Origin: Lentimicrobiaceae bacterium
GTDB lineage: Bacteria > Bacteroidota > Bacteroidia > Bacteroidales > JAGNHN01
Direction: 5' to 3'
Assembly: GCA_018001695.1 (NCBI GenBank)
Contig: JAGNHN010000020.1
Span: 1 to 57,080, forward strand
Length of the DNA: 57,080 nt
In this document: in pieces, positions 8,961 through 16,617 of the stretch
How the letters are laid out: every line of letters begins with the position of its first letter
Numbering within the stretch: the stretch's first letter is position 1
The notes under the pieces: generated by a model
Told to the model about the DNA's origin: nothing
What the model saw: the letters and a program-made list of their open reading frames with translations, nothing else
The model's database searches: none
Position numbers and translations under genes: made by a program

Positions 8961-11432
8961 CTAGAATCTTGCCATGATCTTTATGTTCAACATCCTGGGA
9001 GTCAAATAATTTGGAATTGCATACAGGCGGTTGGTGATATCGGCGACCCAAATATAGGAGACGGTATTGTTCACCTGGAGCAGGTTGAAGATTTCGGCTG
9101 TAATCCAGACATCCTGGAAGTTATCGAGGACATTGCCCCGGTGGCGGCTTATGCCAGCTTCGATGAGCTGCTTGCTAAAGCCGATATCCACCCGGCGGTA
9201 TGGGGGGATACGGAAAGTGTGGGTATAACGTGGTGTACCAGGGGCGCCAAAGGGCAAGCGACTACCAAACAACAGGTTCAGGTGCATTTTATAGGTTGGA
9301 TTCCGGGGGAGGTAATCCTGGAAGAACAACCCAAAATTGACCCGCTGGTCGGTTGGTCTGGGAATATAGCCCGGCTCGATGCGGACGCCGGCATCATTGA
9401 TATAGAAGTCATCCGTGATATCCTCCCTGGTCTCCATGACGGAAAGGCTGGCCCAGGATTCAATGCCACGGACAAACTCCCCGTTAACCCTGACATCCAG
9501 ACCTGTAGCGTAGCCCTTGGCGTGGTTTTCGGCATCATACCGTATCCTGACATTGTCGATCTCATATGGAATCAGGTTATTCAGCAGCTTATAGTAAACC
9601 TCGGCTACCAGTTTGAAGGGACGGTTCCATGCCATAAAATCATAATCGGTACCGGCAACGAAATGAATGGAGGTCTGGGCTTTAACGTCCCGGTTAATTT
9701 CTCCCGCTGCATTGCGCAGCTCCCTGTAAAATGGTGGCTGATGGTAAAACCCGGCCGACAAGCGGAACAGGTATTTCTTTTCCCAGGCCGGACGATAGGA
9801 GAAGGTGGCTCTTGGGCTCAGCACTGTTTGTCTGTTGAAATCCCAGTGATGGGCGCGCAACCCGGTGGTCAGGGCAGCCTGATGTCCATTGCTGCTAAGA
9901 TCCCAGGTATGCTGCACAAAGCCCGAGTAGCGTGCGGATATGAGTTCGATCTGTTGCCTGACAAAAGCATTCAGCACCAGATCCTGCGGGACACTGCTGT
10001 CGCCCAGGTAGTCAGGGGGGTGAGGCAGGCTGTATCCTGCTGAATCGAGCATCTGCCATTCTCTGAGGCGGTCGGTGACGGCTTCCCGCTGGGCTTTGAT
10101 ACCCCACTGGAAGAAATGATGCTCGCGTTCGAGGCTGCCCCGGTGTTCCATATTGATCACGGCAGCTGTGAGATAATTGCGGGCATGGTTCAGGAAGGAG
10201 CCCACCCCGATGGGATCCGTGACATTCCCAAACTCATCCTTGCCAAAATCCGTTTCCAGTCTCCCGATCCAATATTGACCAAGTATATCAAATGTCTCCT
10301 CTTCCTGTGAGCGGTATCCTGAACTAATAAAGCGCAACTTCAGGCCCGGTGAAGGTGTCCAGTTCACCGCCATTGCTCCCAGCCAGGTATCGTAGCGGTC
10401 CACCTCCTGGCCCTCAAAGTACACGGTGAAGCGATAAGCCTGGTTGACTGTACCGAAATCAGTCTCCCTGCTTTCGGGAATGACGCGATAGACATTACGG
10501 GCATAGTTACCCAGAAATGACACCTCCAGTTTATCGGATGCTTCCCAGCTCAGCAGGGTCTGAACATCAGTAAAGGAGGGCTTGTATTGTCCGGATGTCT
10601 CCAGTTGCTTCAACAGATACTGATTGGATTTTTGTCTTACCCCTGCCAGATAACGTAAGCGCTGACCGGCGGCTACGCCCTCCAGATGAAAGGATCCACC
10701 CAGGAGGCTGATGGAGGCCGAACCCCCAAAGGACTGCGGACGCTTGTACTGAATATCCAGTACTGACGACATTTTGTCTCCGTATTTGGCTTCGAATCCG
10801 CCGGCTGAAAATAATACCGAGGAAACCAGGTCCGGGTTGATGAAACTGAGTCCCTCCTGCTGGCCTGAGCGAACCAGGAATGGTCTGTATATCTCGATAT
10901 CGTTGACATACACCAGGTTCTCATCGTAATTGCCACCTCTGACATTATATTGGGCGCTGAGCTCATTGTTGGATGCCACGCCGGGCAAGGTTTTCAGGAC
11001 AGCTTCGATGCCGCCCCCCACACTGGGGATGACTGTTGCTATTCTGGGGTCAATGCGTGTCAGGCTGATTCGTGAAATACGGCGGTCGGTCACCTCAAAA
11101 CCTGGCAATTCTGTGGAAGCAGGCTTAAGGCTGATCCGCAGCTCCTTCTCTTCGCCGCTATTGAGCATAAGGGGTATCCGCTCGGCCTGAAATCCAACAA
11201 AAGAAACCACCAAGACAATGGGACGACCTGCCGGCACCCGATGGCTAAAGAAGCCATAACGGTCGGTGATGGTACCCCCTGGCAGGTCAATGACCGAGAC
11301 ATTGGCGTTTTCCACTGCCTGTCCGGAAGCATCTTTCACACTGCCATATACCAGGGCCTGCTCCTGCGCTGTCAATTGGCCAGCCAGCAACATGAATAAC
11401 AATATAACCAGCAGATAATAGCTTTTCTTCAT
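8961..11432 (-). CDS. TonB-dependent receptor with carboxypeptidase-like regulatory domain
   Basis: An 823-residue outer-membrane receptor. It has a signal peptide ending near LTAQ, then an N-terminal CarboxypepD-regulatory-like beta-sandwich (about 25-110, with SVKDASGQAVENANVSV). The plug domain (about 130-235) contains LPGVASNNELSAQYNVRGGNYDENLVYVNDIEIYRPF, and a 22-strand barrel ends in the typical terminal phenylalanine (IKIMARF). Such receptors import large or scarce ligands using TonB-ExbBD energy. The plug resembles FecA/CirA-type receptors, not the SusC class paired with SusD, and no SusD follows, so the ligand is unknown. It starts 60 nt after the upstream regulatory-like protein gene and is probably co-transcribed with it. 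Confidence 0.88.
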   Translation of the reverse strand: MKKSYYLLVILLFMLLAGQLTAQEQALVYGSVKDASGQAVENANVSVIDLPGGTITDRYGFFSHRVPAGRPIVLVVSFVGFQAERIPLMLNSGEEKELRISLKPASTELPGFEVTDRRISRISLTRIDPRIATVIPSVGGGIEAVLKTLPGVASNNELSAQYNVRGGNYDENLVYVNDIEIYRPFLVRSGQQEGLSFINPDLVSSVLFSAGGFEAKYGDKMSSVLDIQYKRPQSFGGSASISLLGGSFHLEGVAAGQRLRYLAGVRQKSNQYLLKQLETSGQYKPSFTDVQTLLSWEASDKLEVSFLGNYARNVYRVIPESRETDFGTVNQAYRFTVYFEGQEVDRYDTWLGAMAVNWTPSPGLKLRFISSGYRSQEEETFDILGQYWIGRLETDFGKDEFGNVTDPIGVGSFLNHARNYLTAAVINMEHRGSLEREHHFFQWGIKAQREAVTDRLREWQMLDSAGYSLPHPPDYLGDSSVPQDLVLNAFVRQQIELISARYSGFVQHTWDLSSNGHQAALTTGLRAHHWDFNRQTVLSPRATFSYRPAWEKKYLFRLSAGFYHQPPFYRELRNAAGEINRDVKAQTSIHFVAGTDYDFMAWNRPFKLVAEVYYKLLNNLIPYEIDNVRIRYDAENHAKGYATGLDVRVNGEFVRGIESWASLSVMETREDITDDFYINDAGVRIEPGYIPRPTDQRVNFGLFFQDYLPRNPTYKMHLNLLFGSRLPFGAPGTPRYTHTFRIPPYRRVDIGFSKQLIEAGISRHRGNVLDNFQDVWITAEIFNLLQVNNTVSYIWVADITNRLYAIPNYLTPRMLNIKIMARF

Positions 11433-11492
11433 GGTTCAACGACCTGTAACGATGGCCGGTCAGACTCGCCTTATAACGACAGATTTCACTAT

Positions 11493-12122
11493 TTAGTCCT
11501 TGCGTTTAAATTTTCCTTCCCGCCATGCTTTGATGAACTGTGCCCAGGCAAAGGGGTTCAGCAGGTTATTGGGTGGTGCCTGCCCGTAATAATAGAGCTT
11601 GCTGGTATGTTGGTCAATATAGTTGCGGTAGTTCATGGCGCCATCCATGGCGTAGGCCTGGGCCCTTTCAAGCATCTCGGCGCGTTCCAGGTTTTTGCGG
11701 GCTATTTCCAGGTCATCATCGGGAATCTTCATATTCACGAATGCTTCCTTAAACTGCTCCAGTGTCGGCCATGGATAGATCACTGCTTCACTTAGCATGA
11801 TGGTATCGGCCGTCATCACCTTAATCATTGAGTAGCGGTCACTATGGATGGTGTCGGGAATGACATAGGCACTCTTGCGGTAACCGACGGCGGAGAAGAG
11901 TAGTGTATCACCTTTGCGGGCAACGAAGGAGAAGTAACCATAGAAGTCGGCTGAAGTGCCATACCCCAGGCTGGTGTTGACAATATGTGTAAACGGGACA
12001 GGCTGGAGGCTGTCGGCGGTGACGATGATACCTGAGAACTGGACAAGGTCTTTCTTCCGCTGGCCAAACAATGCCGTTGTCATCGTGATGAGCAAAACTA
12101 ATATCAGGCAACGGAATCTCAT
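11493..12122 (-). CDS. Exported carboxypeptidase-regulatory-like domain protein
   Basis: A 209-residue protein with a signal peptide (MRFRCLILVLLITMTTALFGQ) and a CarboxypepD-regulatory-like fold in the first half (FSGIIVTADSLQPVPFTHIVN, then FYGYFSFVARKGDTLLFSAVGYR). The second half (about 115-209) is helical and charged, with no domain I recognise. Similar stand-alone proteins occur next to TonB receptors in the phylum; a role in receptor assembly or as a periplasmic partner is only inference. A full TAnnTTTG element lies 85 nt upstream. It is the first gene of a likely two-gene operon with the TonB receptor. Confidence 0.72.
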   Translation of the reverse strand: MRFRCLILVLLITMTTALFGQRKKDLVQFSGIIVTADSLQPVPFTHIVNTSLGYGTSADFYGYFSFVARKGDTLLFSAVGYRKSAYVIPDTIHSDRYSMIKVMTADTIMLSEAVIYPWPTLEQFKEAFVNMKIPDDDLEIARKNLERAEMLERAQAYAMDGAMNYRNYIDQHTSKLYYYGQAPPNNLLNPFAWAQFIKAWREGKFKRKD

Positions 12123-12206
12123 TCAATGTATGATTTTGGTCTCATCGACCTGCATTTAGAACGTCACCTCATCCAGGTAAACGCCTTCATTCATATTTCC
12201 CGTCGT

Positions 12207-12214
12207 CAAACTTA
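12207..12214 (-). promoter_or_regulatory. Putative -7 element for the 12122-8961 operon
   Basis: TAAGTTTG on the minus strand matches TAnnTTTG at 8/8. A TTTG occurs upstream, but only 12 nt away, which is shorter than the usual -33/-7 spacing. Confidence 0.4.
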
Positions 12215-12247
12215 CGCATTTCCACACAAACCAGGGGAGCGGGGGGA

Positions 12248-12422
12248 AATTAGGAATTAGGGATTAGGGATTATGGATTAATAATCAGATGATTACGAAT
12301 TACGAATTACGATGATTGCTGATCGCTGTAAACTGATGGCTGATAACAGTTGAAAGTTGAAAGTTGAAAGTTGATGGTGGGTCGCTGTAAACTGATGGCT
12401 GCTAACTGATCGCTGTCAACAG
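12248..12422. repeat. Heptad repeat array 3: 25 units in one register
   Basis: The interval splits into 25 consecutive 7-mers with no phase break. In order: AATTAGG and GATTAGG types, GATTAAT, AATCAGA, TGATTAC, two GAATTAC, GATGATT, GCTGATC, GCTGTAA, ACTGATG, GCTGATA, ACAGTTG, three AAAGTTG, ATGGTGG, then GTCGCTG, TAAACTG, ATGGCTG, CTAACTG, ATCGCTG and TCAACAG. The unit sequence changes in blocks while the 7-nt period is kept. Most of the 351-base gap between 12122 and 12474 is this array; the remainder (12423-12473) shows nothing recognisable. Confidence 0.88.
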
Positions 12423-12473
12423 CCGGTGATACTGTCTGGCGGGTCTGCCTATTCAAATAGATGCGGTGCTATG

Positions 12474-12818
12474 TTAATCGTTCTGTTTTAGAAGTGCTAT
12501 AATTTCAGCCTTCAAAACCGGAACATCATTTATTAAGATACCCCAAATCAATTCGTCTGAAATAACATCATAACCATGGATTATTCTGTTTCTCAAGTTA
12601 ATGATTTTCTTCGAATGCGTGATTTCCATGGTTGGATCCTTATGGAGTAATCGATGAACTGCTTCACCAATTATTTCAAAATTTCGTTCTACCGCTCGCT
12701 TCGTTTTCAGATCATCTTTATAGTTTTCAAATAACCGTTGACCTTCAGGAAGAAACTGTTCAATCTCCTCTATCGCATTAAATATGTCATAAAGAAACGT
12801 TTTTATTTCACGATTCAT
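12474..12818 (-). CDS. hepT: HepT-like HEPN ribonuclease toxin (type VII TA)
   Basis: A 114-residue DUF86/HEPN protein. The catalytic HEPN motif RX4HXY is visible as RNRIIHGY, with the tyrosine that the MntA partner modifies by AMPylation in characterised systems. The family is a tRNA or mRNA ribonuclease that stops growth when unmodified. The ATG at 12818 overlaps the end of mntA by 11 nt, so the two are translationally coupled. The pair is AT-rich compared with flanking housekeeping genes and lies between heptad arrays 3 and 4, which suggests horizontal acquisition. Both key motifs are intact, so the module is likely functional. Confidence 0.85.
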   Translation of the reverse strand: MNREIKTFLYDIFNAIEEIEQFLPEGQRLFENYKDDLKTKRAVERNFEIIGEAVHRLLHKDPTMEITHSKKIINLRNRIIHGYDVISDELIWGILINDVPVLKAEIIALLKQND

Positions 12819-13110
12819 AAATTAACCTTTTCGATTCGTTGAGTGAAGCTAGAAAATAAGGATTTTTTATTGATTGTTCCTCTATTAGATCTACCGGCCT
12901 GTCCAACAATTCTTCGAGTGAGAATTTGAGCTCAAAGTAATTATCCGCGTATTTTAATAACTCAATATTCTTGAAACTGACCAAGAAATCGACATCACTT
13001 TCTTTGGCAAACTCGTTTCTAAGCACCGAACCAAATAAATAAAGCCTATTAACGCTATGGTTTTCACATAGATGTTTGATTTCATTTATATGTTGTTCTA
13101 TGATGTTCAT
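12808..13110 (-). CDS. mntA: MntA-like nucleotidyltransferase antitoxin (type VII TA)
   Basis: A 100-residue minimal nucleotidyltransferase. The signature GSX10DXD is exact: GS in LYLFGSVLRNEF and DVD in KESDVDFLV. In characterised pairs this enzyme transfers AMP to the tyrosine of the HepT RX4HXY motif, silencing the toxin. The ATG at 13110 (MNIIEQHINEIKHLC) is preferred to an upstream TTG at 13128. It is the first gene of the pair, overlaps hepT by 11 nt, and shares its AT-rich composition. Confidence 0.85.
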   Translation of the reverse strand: MNIIEQHINEIKHLCENHSVNRLYLFGSVLRNEFAKESDVDFLVSFKNIELLKYADNYFELKFSLEELLDRPVDLIEEQSIKNPYFLASLNESKRLIYES

Positions 13111-13214
13111 GATATCAAATATAGTCAAAAGGAATCATTTCTATTCATGTTGGTTTTTTAATAGCATCGCTGCTAAAATTACTGTATCTGATCTATAGGG
13201 GCTCTTATATGACC

Positions 13215-13281
13215 GCTGACATCGCGATACGCCTGCACAATATTTCCCAATCTGCCAGCATCATGAGCGTCTACTTGTTGA
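13215..13281 (-). repeat. 67-bp conserved segment attached to heptad array (copy 2)
   Basis: Reverse complement of a segment that aligns ungapped with 181-247 at about 55 of 67 positions. Read on the minus strand it follows heptad array 4 (CAG orientation), the same order as copy 1. It lies in the 294-base gap between mntA and der; the rest of the gap towards mntA is AT-rich and unassigned. Confidence 0.65.
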
Positions 13282-13303
13282 TAGGGAAGCTACCAACAAA
13301 TTG

Positions 13304-13348
13304 CTGATGGGTGATCGCTGTAAACTGATGGCTGTAGGCTGATCGCTG
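13304..13348 (+). repeat. Heptad repeat array 4 (CTG orientation)
   Basis: CTG occurs at 13304, 13318, 13325, 13332, 13339 and 13346, with GTG filling the slot at 13311: seven triplets 7 nt apart. It ends 17 nt before the putative der promoter element. Confidence 0.75.
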
Positions 13349-13364
13349 CCACCGGGGAATTGCG

Positions 13365-13372
13365 TACCTTTG
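13365..13372 (+). promoter_or_regulatory. Putative -7 element upstream of der
   Basis: TACCTTTG matches TAnnTTTG at 8/8, 33 nt before the der ATG. The place where a -33 box should lie is occupied by heptad array 4. Confidence 0.45.
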
Positions 13373-13404
13373 CGGCTTCAATCTGAATCATATAAGCATC
13401 CGTC

Positions 13405-14709
13405 ATGGGAAATATTCTGGCCATTGTGGGCCGGCCCAATGTGGGCAAATCGACCTTTTTTAACCGGCTGGTGGGCATGCGCGAAGCCATCGTGGATGAA
13501 CAAAGCGGCGTTACCCGCGACAGGAATTATGGTAAGTCAGACTGGAACGGCATTTCCTTTTCGGTGATCGATACCGGGGGATATATCATAGGATCGGAAG
13601 ATATCTTTGAACAGGAAATCCGCAAACAGGTCAGCCTGGCCATCGATGAAGCAGATGTGATCCTGTTCCTCGTGGATGCTGTCGAGGGACTAACCCCCAT
13701 GGACCAGGATGTCGCGGAGATGCTCAGAAGGACCAGGAAAAAAGTCTACCTCGTGGCGAATAAGGTGGATACCACCAAGCGGCACGAGGATGCCATGGAA
13801 TTCCATGCCCTGGGACTGGGAGAGGTTTGGCCTGTCTCCTCCATTAACGGACATGGCACAGGAGATTTGCTGGATGCTGTAGTACAGGATTTTGCCGGGT
13901 CTGAAGAGGATGAGGAACCAGAACTGCCGCGCTTTGCAGTAGTGGGAAGACCCAATGTTGGTAAATCATCCCTGATCAATACACTTACCGGCACCGACCG
14001 TCACATCGTTACGGACATCCCCGGTACGACACGCGATAGTATCTTCACACGCTACCAGCAGTTTGGCTTCGATTTTGTGTTGGTCGATACGGCCGGCCTG
14101 CGGCGTAAAGCCAAGGTGCATGAGGATCTGGAGTTCTATTCTGTGATGCGCTCCATCCGTGCCATCGAAAATGCTGATGTCTGCCTGCTGATGGTAGATG
14201 CTTCCCAGGGTTTCGAAGCACAGGATCTTAATGTCTTTTCTCTGGCTGAGCGCAATGGCAAGGGAATCGTCATCCTGGTGAACAAATGGGACCTTATTGA
14301 CAAATCAACGCAGACACATATTCAGTTTAAAGAAAGCATTCTCCAGCGCACCGCTCCATTCACGGATATTCCGGTGGTCTTCATTTCCGTCAAAGAAAAA
14401 CAAAGGGTACTCAAAGCCCTGGAAGAGGCTGTCGAGGTGTACAAAAACCGGACCCGGAAGATCTCCACATCCGAACTGAATGATGTTATGCTACCGATCA
14501 TTGCAGCCAATCCTCCTCCTTCAAATAAAGGCAAATATATCAAAATCAAATATATAACCCAACTACCAAAGCATACGCCTGCTTTTGCATTCTTCTGCAA
14601 CCTTCCCCAATACGTGAAGGATCCTTACAAACGCTTTCTTGAAAACCAGATCCGCAAGCAGTTTAATTTCACTGGTGTACCTATACAGATTTTTATCCGC
14701 AAGAAGTAA
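13405..14709 (+). CDS. der: Ribosome biogenesis GTPase Der (EngA)
   Basis: A 434-residue essential GTPase with two tandem G domains and a C-terminal KH-like domain, acting in 50S subunit maturation. The P-loop GRPNVGKS appears twice (near residues 8 and about 178), and switch/G3 motifs DTGG and DTAG are present. NKVD and NKWD are the guanine-specificity motifs. Family-typical GTTRDS and the C-terminal [12 protein letters not shown] complete it. The length is normal for the family. The stop codon overlaps the ATG of the next gene (A of TAA and A of ATG shared), so the S4 protein is probably translationally coupled. Confidence 0.95.
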   Translation: MGNILAIVGRPNVGKSTFFNRLVGMREAIVDEQSGVTRDRNYGKSDWNGISFSVIDTGGYIIGSEDIFEQEIRKQVSLAIDEADVILFLVDAVEGLTPMDQDVAEMLRRTRKKVYLVANKVDTTKRHEDAMEFHALGLGEVWPVSSINGHGTGDLLDAVVQDFAGSEEDEEPELPRFAVVGRPNVGKSSLINTLTGTDRHIVTDIPGTTRDSIFTRYQQFGFDFVLVDTAGLRRKAKVHEDLEFYSVMRSIRAIENADVCLLMVDASQGFEAQDLNVFSLAERNGKGIVILVNKWDLIDKSTQTHIQFKESILQRTAPFTDIPVVFISVKEKQRVLKALEEAVEVYKNRTRKISTSELNDVMLPIIAANPPPSNKGKYIKIKYITQLPKHTPAFAFFCNLPQYVKDPYKRFLENQIRKQFNFTGVPIQIFIRKK

Positions 14710-15095
14710 TGACCGAAGAAGGCTGTCGCATTGATAAATTCCTGTGGTCGGTACGGTTATTCAAGACGCGTAATCAGGCTTCTACAGCCTGCCGTGCCGG
14801 CAAGGTGCGCATGGGCGACCAGGCTGTTAAGCCTTCCCGTGAGGTTAAACTCCTGGATGTCATTGTTGTCAGGGTATGGAATATGACGCGTACCATCAGG
14901 GTGAAGGAGCTGCTGCATAACCGTGTGGGGGCCAAACTGGTAGAGGTTTATATCGAGGAGATGACGCCACCGGAGGAATTCGAACGGGCTGAGATGTTGC
15001 GTAAACTGAATGCTGAACGCCGGGATCGCGGTGCCGGACGCCCCACCAAGAAGGAGAGACGGGAGATCAGCCGTTTGAAAGGGGAGCCGGAATAG
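14709..15095 (+). CDS. hslR: S4-domain RNA-binding protein, Hsp15 family
   Basis: A 128-residue basic protein with an N-terminal S4 domain (RIDKFLWSVRLFKTRNQAS, then CRAGKVRMGDQAVKPSREV) and a lysine/arginine-rich tail. Hsp15 homologues bind free 50S subunits carrying a stalled peptidyl-tRNA. Adjacency and coupling to der, another 50S-associated factor, fits that role. It converges with the alkaline phosphatase gene, with only two bases between stops. Confidence 0.82.
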   Translation: MTEEGCRIDKFLWSVRLFKTRNQASTACRAGKVRMGDQAVKPSREVKLLDVIVVRVWNMTRTIRVKELLHNRVGAKLVEVYIEEMTPPEEFERAEMLRKLNAERRDRGAGRPTKKERREISRLKGEPE

Positions 15096-15097
15096 GT

Positions 15098-16537
15098 TTA
15101 TTCTTGGCCCGCCTGCGACCAGAGCAGGAACATCAACTGGGCTATTTCTGTATTATTGATATAAGGGCCCCTCAGGTAATCCACTTCGTCGGCGAAGAGA
15201 TGGAACAGCGCGCTGCCTTTGCCTTTGGCAAACAGCGGTATCAGCATATTGGTATGATCATCGTGATTGAACCGCATACCTGGCATCTTTCCTGCCCCAT
15301 TGTTGATGATGGGGTTTCGGACGGGTGATGCCTCCTTTTCAAGTGGCCCGGTGAGGTAGCCGCATTCGTGATCTCCGGTGACGATCAGCAGGTTATCTTC
15401 CCAGCCACCGTTTAACTCGATCCACCGTATGGCTGCCTTTACGGCCAGGTTGAAGTCATGCTGCTCTTCAATCATGCGTCCGCCGTGATTATCATGATTG
15501 GCCCAATCCACCGCACCCCCTTCCACCATGATGAAGAAACCGGAAGCATTGTTGTCCAGAACATTGAGTGCTGCTTCTGTCATTTCCGCCAGGGTAGGCA
15601 CTGTTGGTATGAAGGGCACACCATAGGCTTCTTTTATATCACTTCCTGAACGCCCCTGCTGCAGGGTGCTATGGACCATAGGAATGGCGCATACCCGCTT
15701 GGGCGTTGGACCTTCCATCAAGGCCTTGAACGCATCCCGCGACTGGACAAGTGTCCAGGCATCCGGCCTACCATCACCATCAACATCCTGGACCTGGTGG
15801 TTGCCACTGGGACCTGGAACAGTATAAGTCAGTTTTCCGCTCTCGAGGTCGGTCCATGTTTCCAGACCTCCAACATAATCATAACGACGGCCTGTATCCT
15901 GCTTAATCCCATCACGATTGTACAAAGGGTGACCGGCTCCCATGATGACATCCATCTTTGAATCCAGCAACATCTCTCTGGCTATTTCAGCATAGTTCTT
16001 CCTGTTGGCGTTATGCGCCACAAATCCAGCCGGTGTGGCGTGGGATAACTGCACAGAACTCACGACACCTGCGGATTTTCCCATGGCTTTGGCATGACTG
16101 GTGATATTGAACAGGGGAGTAAGGTCTTCTCCCATCCCGATGGACTTACCATAGGTCTTTCTTCCTGTTGCCATGGCGGTAGCCGCTTCCGCCGAGCCGG
16201 TGGGATTCTTTTTGAGGTATTCGAAATCAGACCAGGCCAGATGGCTGTTATATCCTGTATGCCAATGCCTGACGTCACGGTCATCCTTCATCCTGGCAGG
16301 ATAGGTACTCATGGCATAATGGACAGGGAATTGCTGGTAGTCCTGCGTACTGTCCATCCCATCCATATAGTAATTGGTAGCCTTGATGTGGTTATAGCCC
16401 CATCCATCACTTATAAAGAGCAGGATATTTTTCGGAGATTTTCCATCCCATTGCACCGGTGAACCGGTTTGGGACAGGAGGTCTGGGGCAGGGAGCAGAA
16501 TGAACCACAGAATGGCGATACAGGCGTTACTTCTCAT
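15098..16537 (-). CDS. phoA: Alkaline phosphatase (PhoA superfamily)
   Basis: A 479-residue exported phosphomonoesterase with a signal peptide. Metal-ligand motifs are visible: NILLFISDGWGYNH (first Asp, about residue 44), EGGAVDWANHDNHGG, and GDHECGYLTGP. The nucleophile serine sits in PTGSAEAATAMATGRKTYG. In most family members the residue before it is Asp (DSA), here Gly. It would release phosphate from organic phosphates in the periplasm or at the surface. A 7-bp inverted repeat that overlaps a full TAnnTTTG element lies immediately upstream, a possible operator. The preceding leftward gene ends 80 nt upstream. Confidence 0.88.
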   Translation of the reverse strand: MRSNACIAILWFILLPAPDLLSQTGSPVQWDGKSPKNILLFISDGWGYNHIKATNYYMDGMDSTQDYQQFPVHYAMSTYPARMKDDRDVRHWHTGYNSHLAWSDFEYLKKNPTGSAEAATAMATGRKTYGKSIGMGEDLTPLFNITSHAKAMGKSAGVVSSVQLSHATPAGFVAHNANRKNYAEIAREMLLDSKMDVIMGAGHPLYNRDGIKQDTGRRYDYVGGLETWTDLESGKLTYTVPGPSGNHQVQDVDGDGRPDAWTLVQSRDAFKALMEGPTPKRVCAIPMVHSTLQQGRSGSDIKEAYGVPFIPTVPTLAEMTEAALNVLDNNASGFFIMVEGGAVDWANHDNHGGRMIEEQHDFNLAVKAAIRWIELNGGWEDNLLIVTGDHECGYLTGPLEKEASPVRNPIINNGAGKMPGMRFNHDDHTNMLIPLFAKGKGSALFHLFADEVDYLRGPYINNTEIAQLMFLLWSQAGQE

Positions 16538-16552
16538 AAAAAAAGCGCTTAT

Positions 16553-16576
16553 CCTGCAAAATTAAGTTATTGCAGG
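16553..16576. promoter_or_regulatory. Inverted repeat overlapping the phoA promoter
   Basis: CCTGCAA at 16553-16559 and TTGCAGG at 16570-16576 form a 7-bp palindrome with a 10-nt AT-rich spacer. It encloses the TAATTTTG element, as expected for a repressor or activator site, but no regulator is encoded nearby. Confidence 0.4.
16557..16564 (-). promoter_or_regulatory. Putative -7 element upstream of phoA
   Basis: TAATTTTG on the minus strand matches TAnnTTTG at 8/8, 20 nt before the phoA ATG. Confidence 0.42.
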
Positions 16577-16617
16577 ACAAGCACCGTTAAGCTAACATTA
16601 ATACCTGGATTGTATCG

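Noticed and set aside
8949..10043. 364-codon frame on the plus strand within the TonB receptor gene
   Set aside because: The opposite strand encodes a full receptor with plug and barrel; this frame has no recognisable features.
12248..12422. CRISPR array
   Set aside because: There are no unique spacers of constant length, the units are only 7 nt and no cas gene is present.
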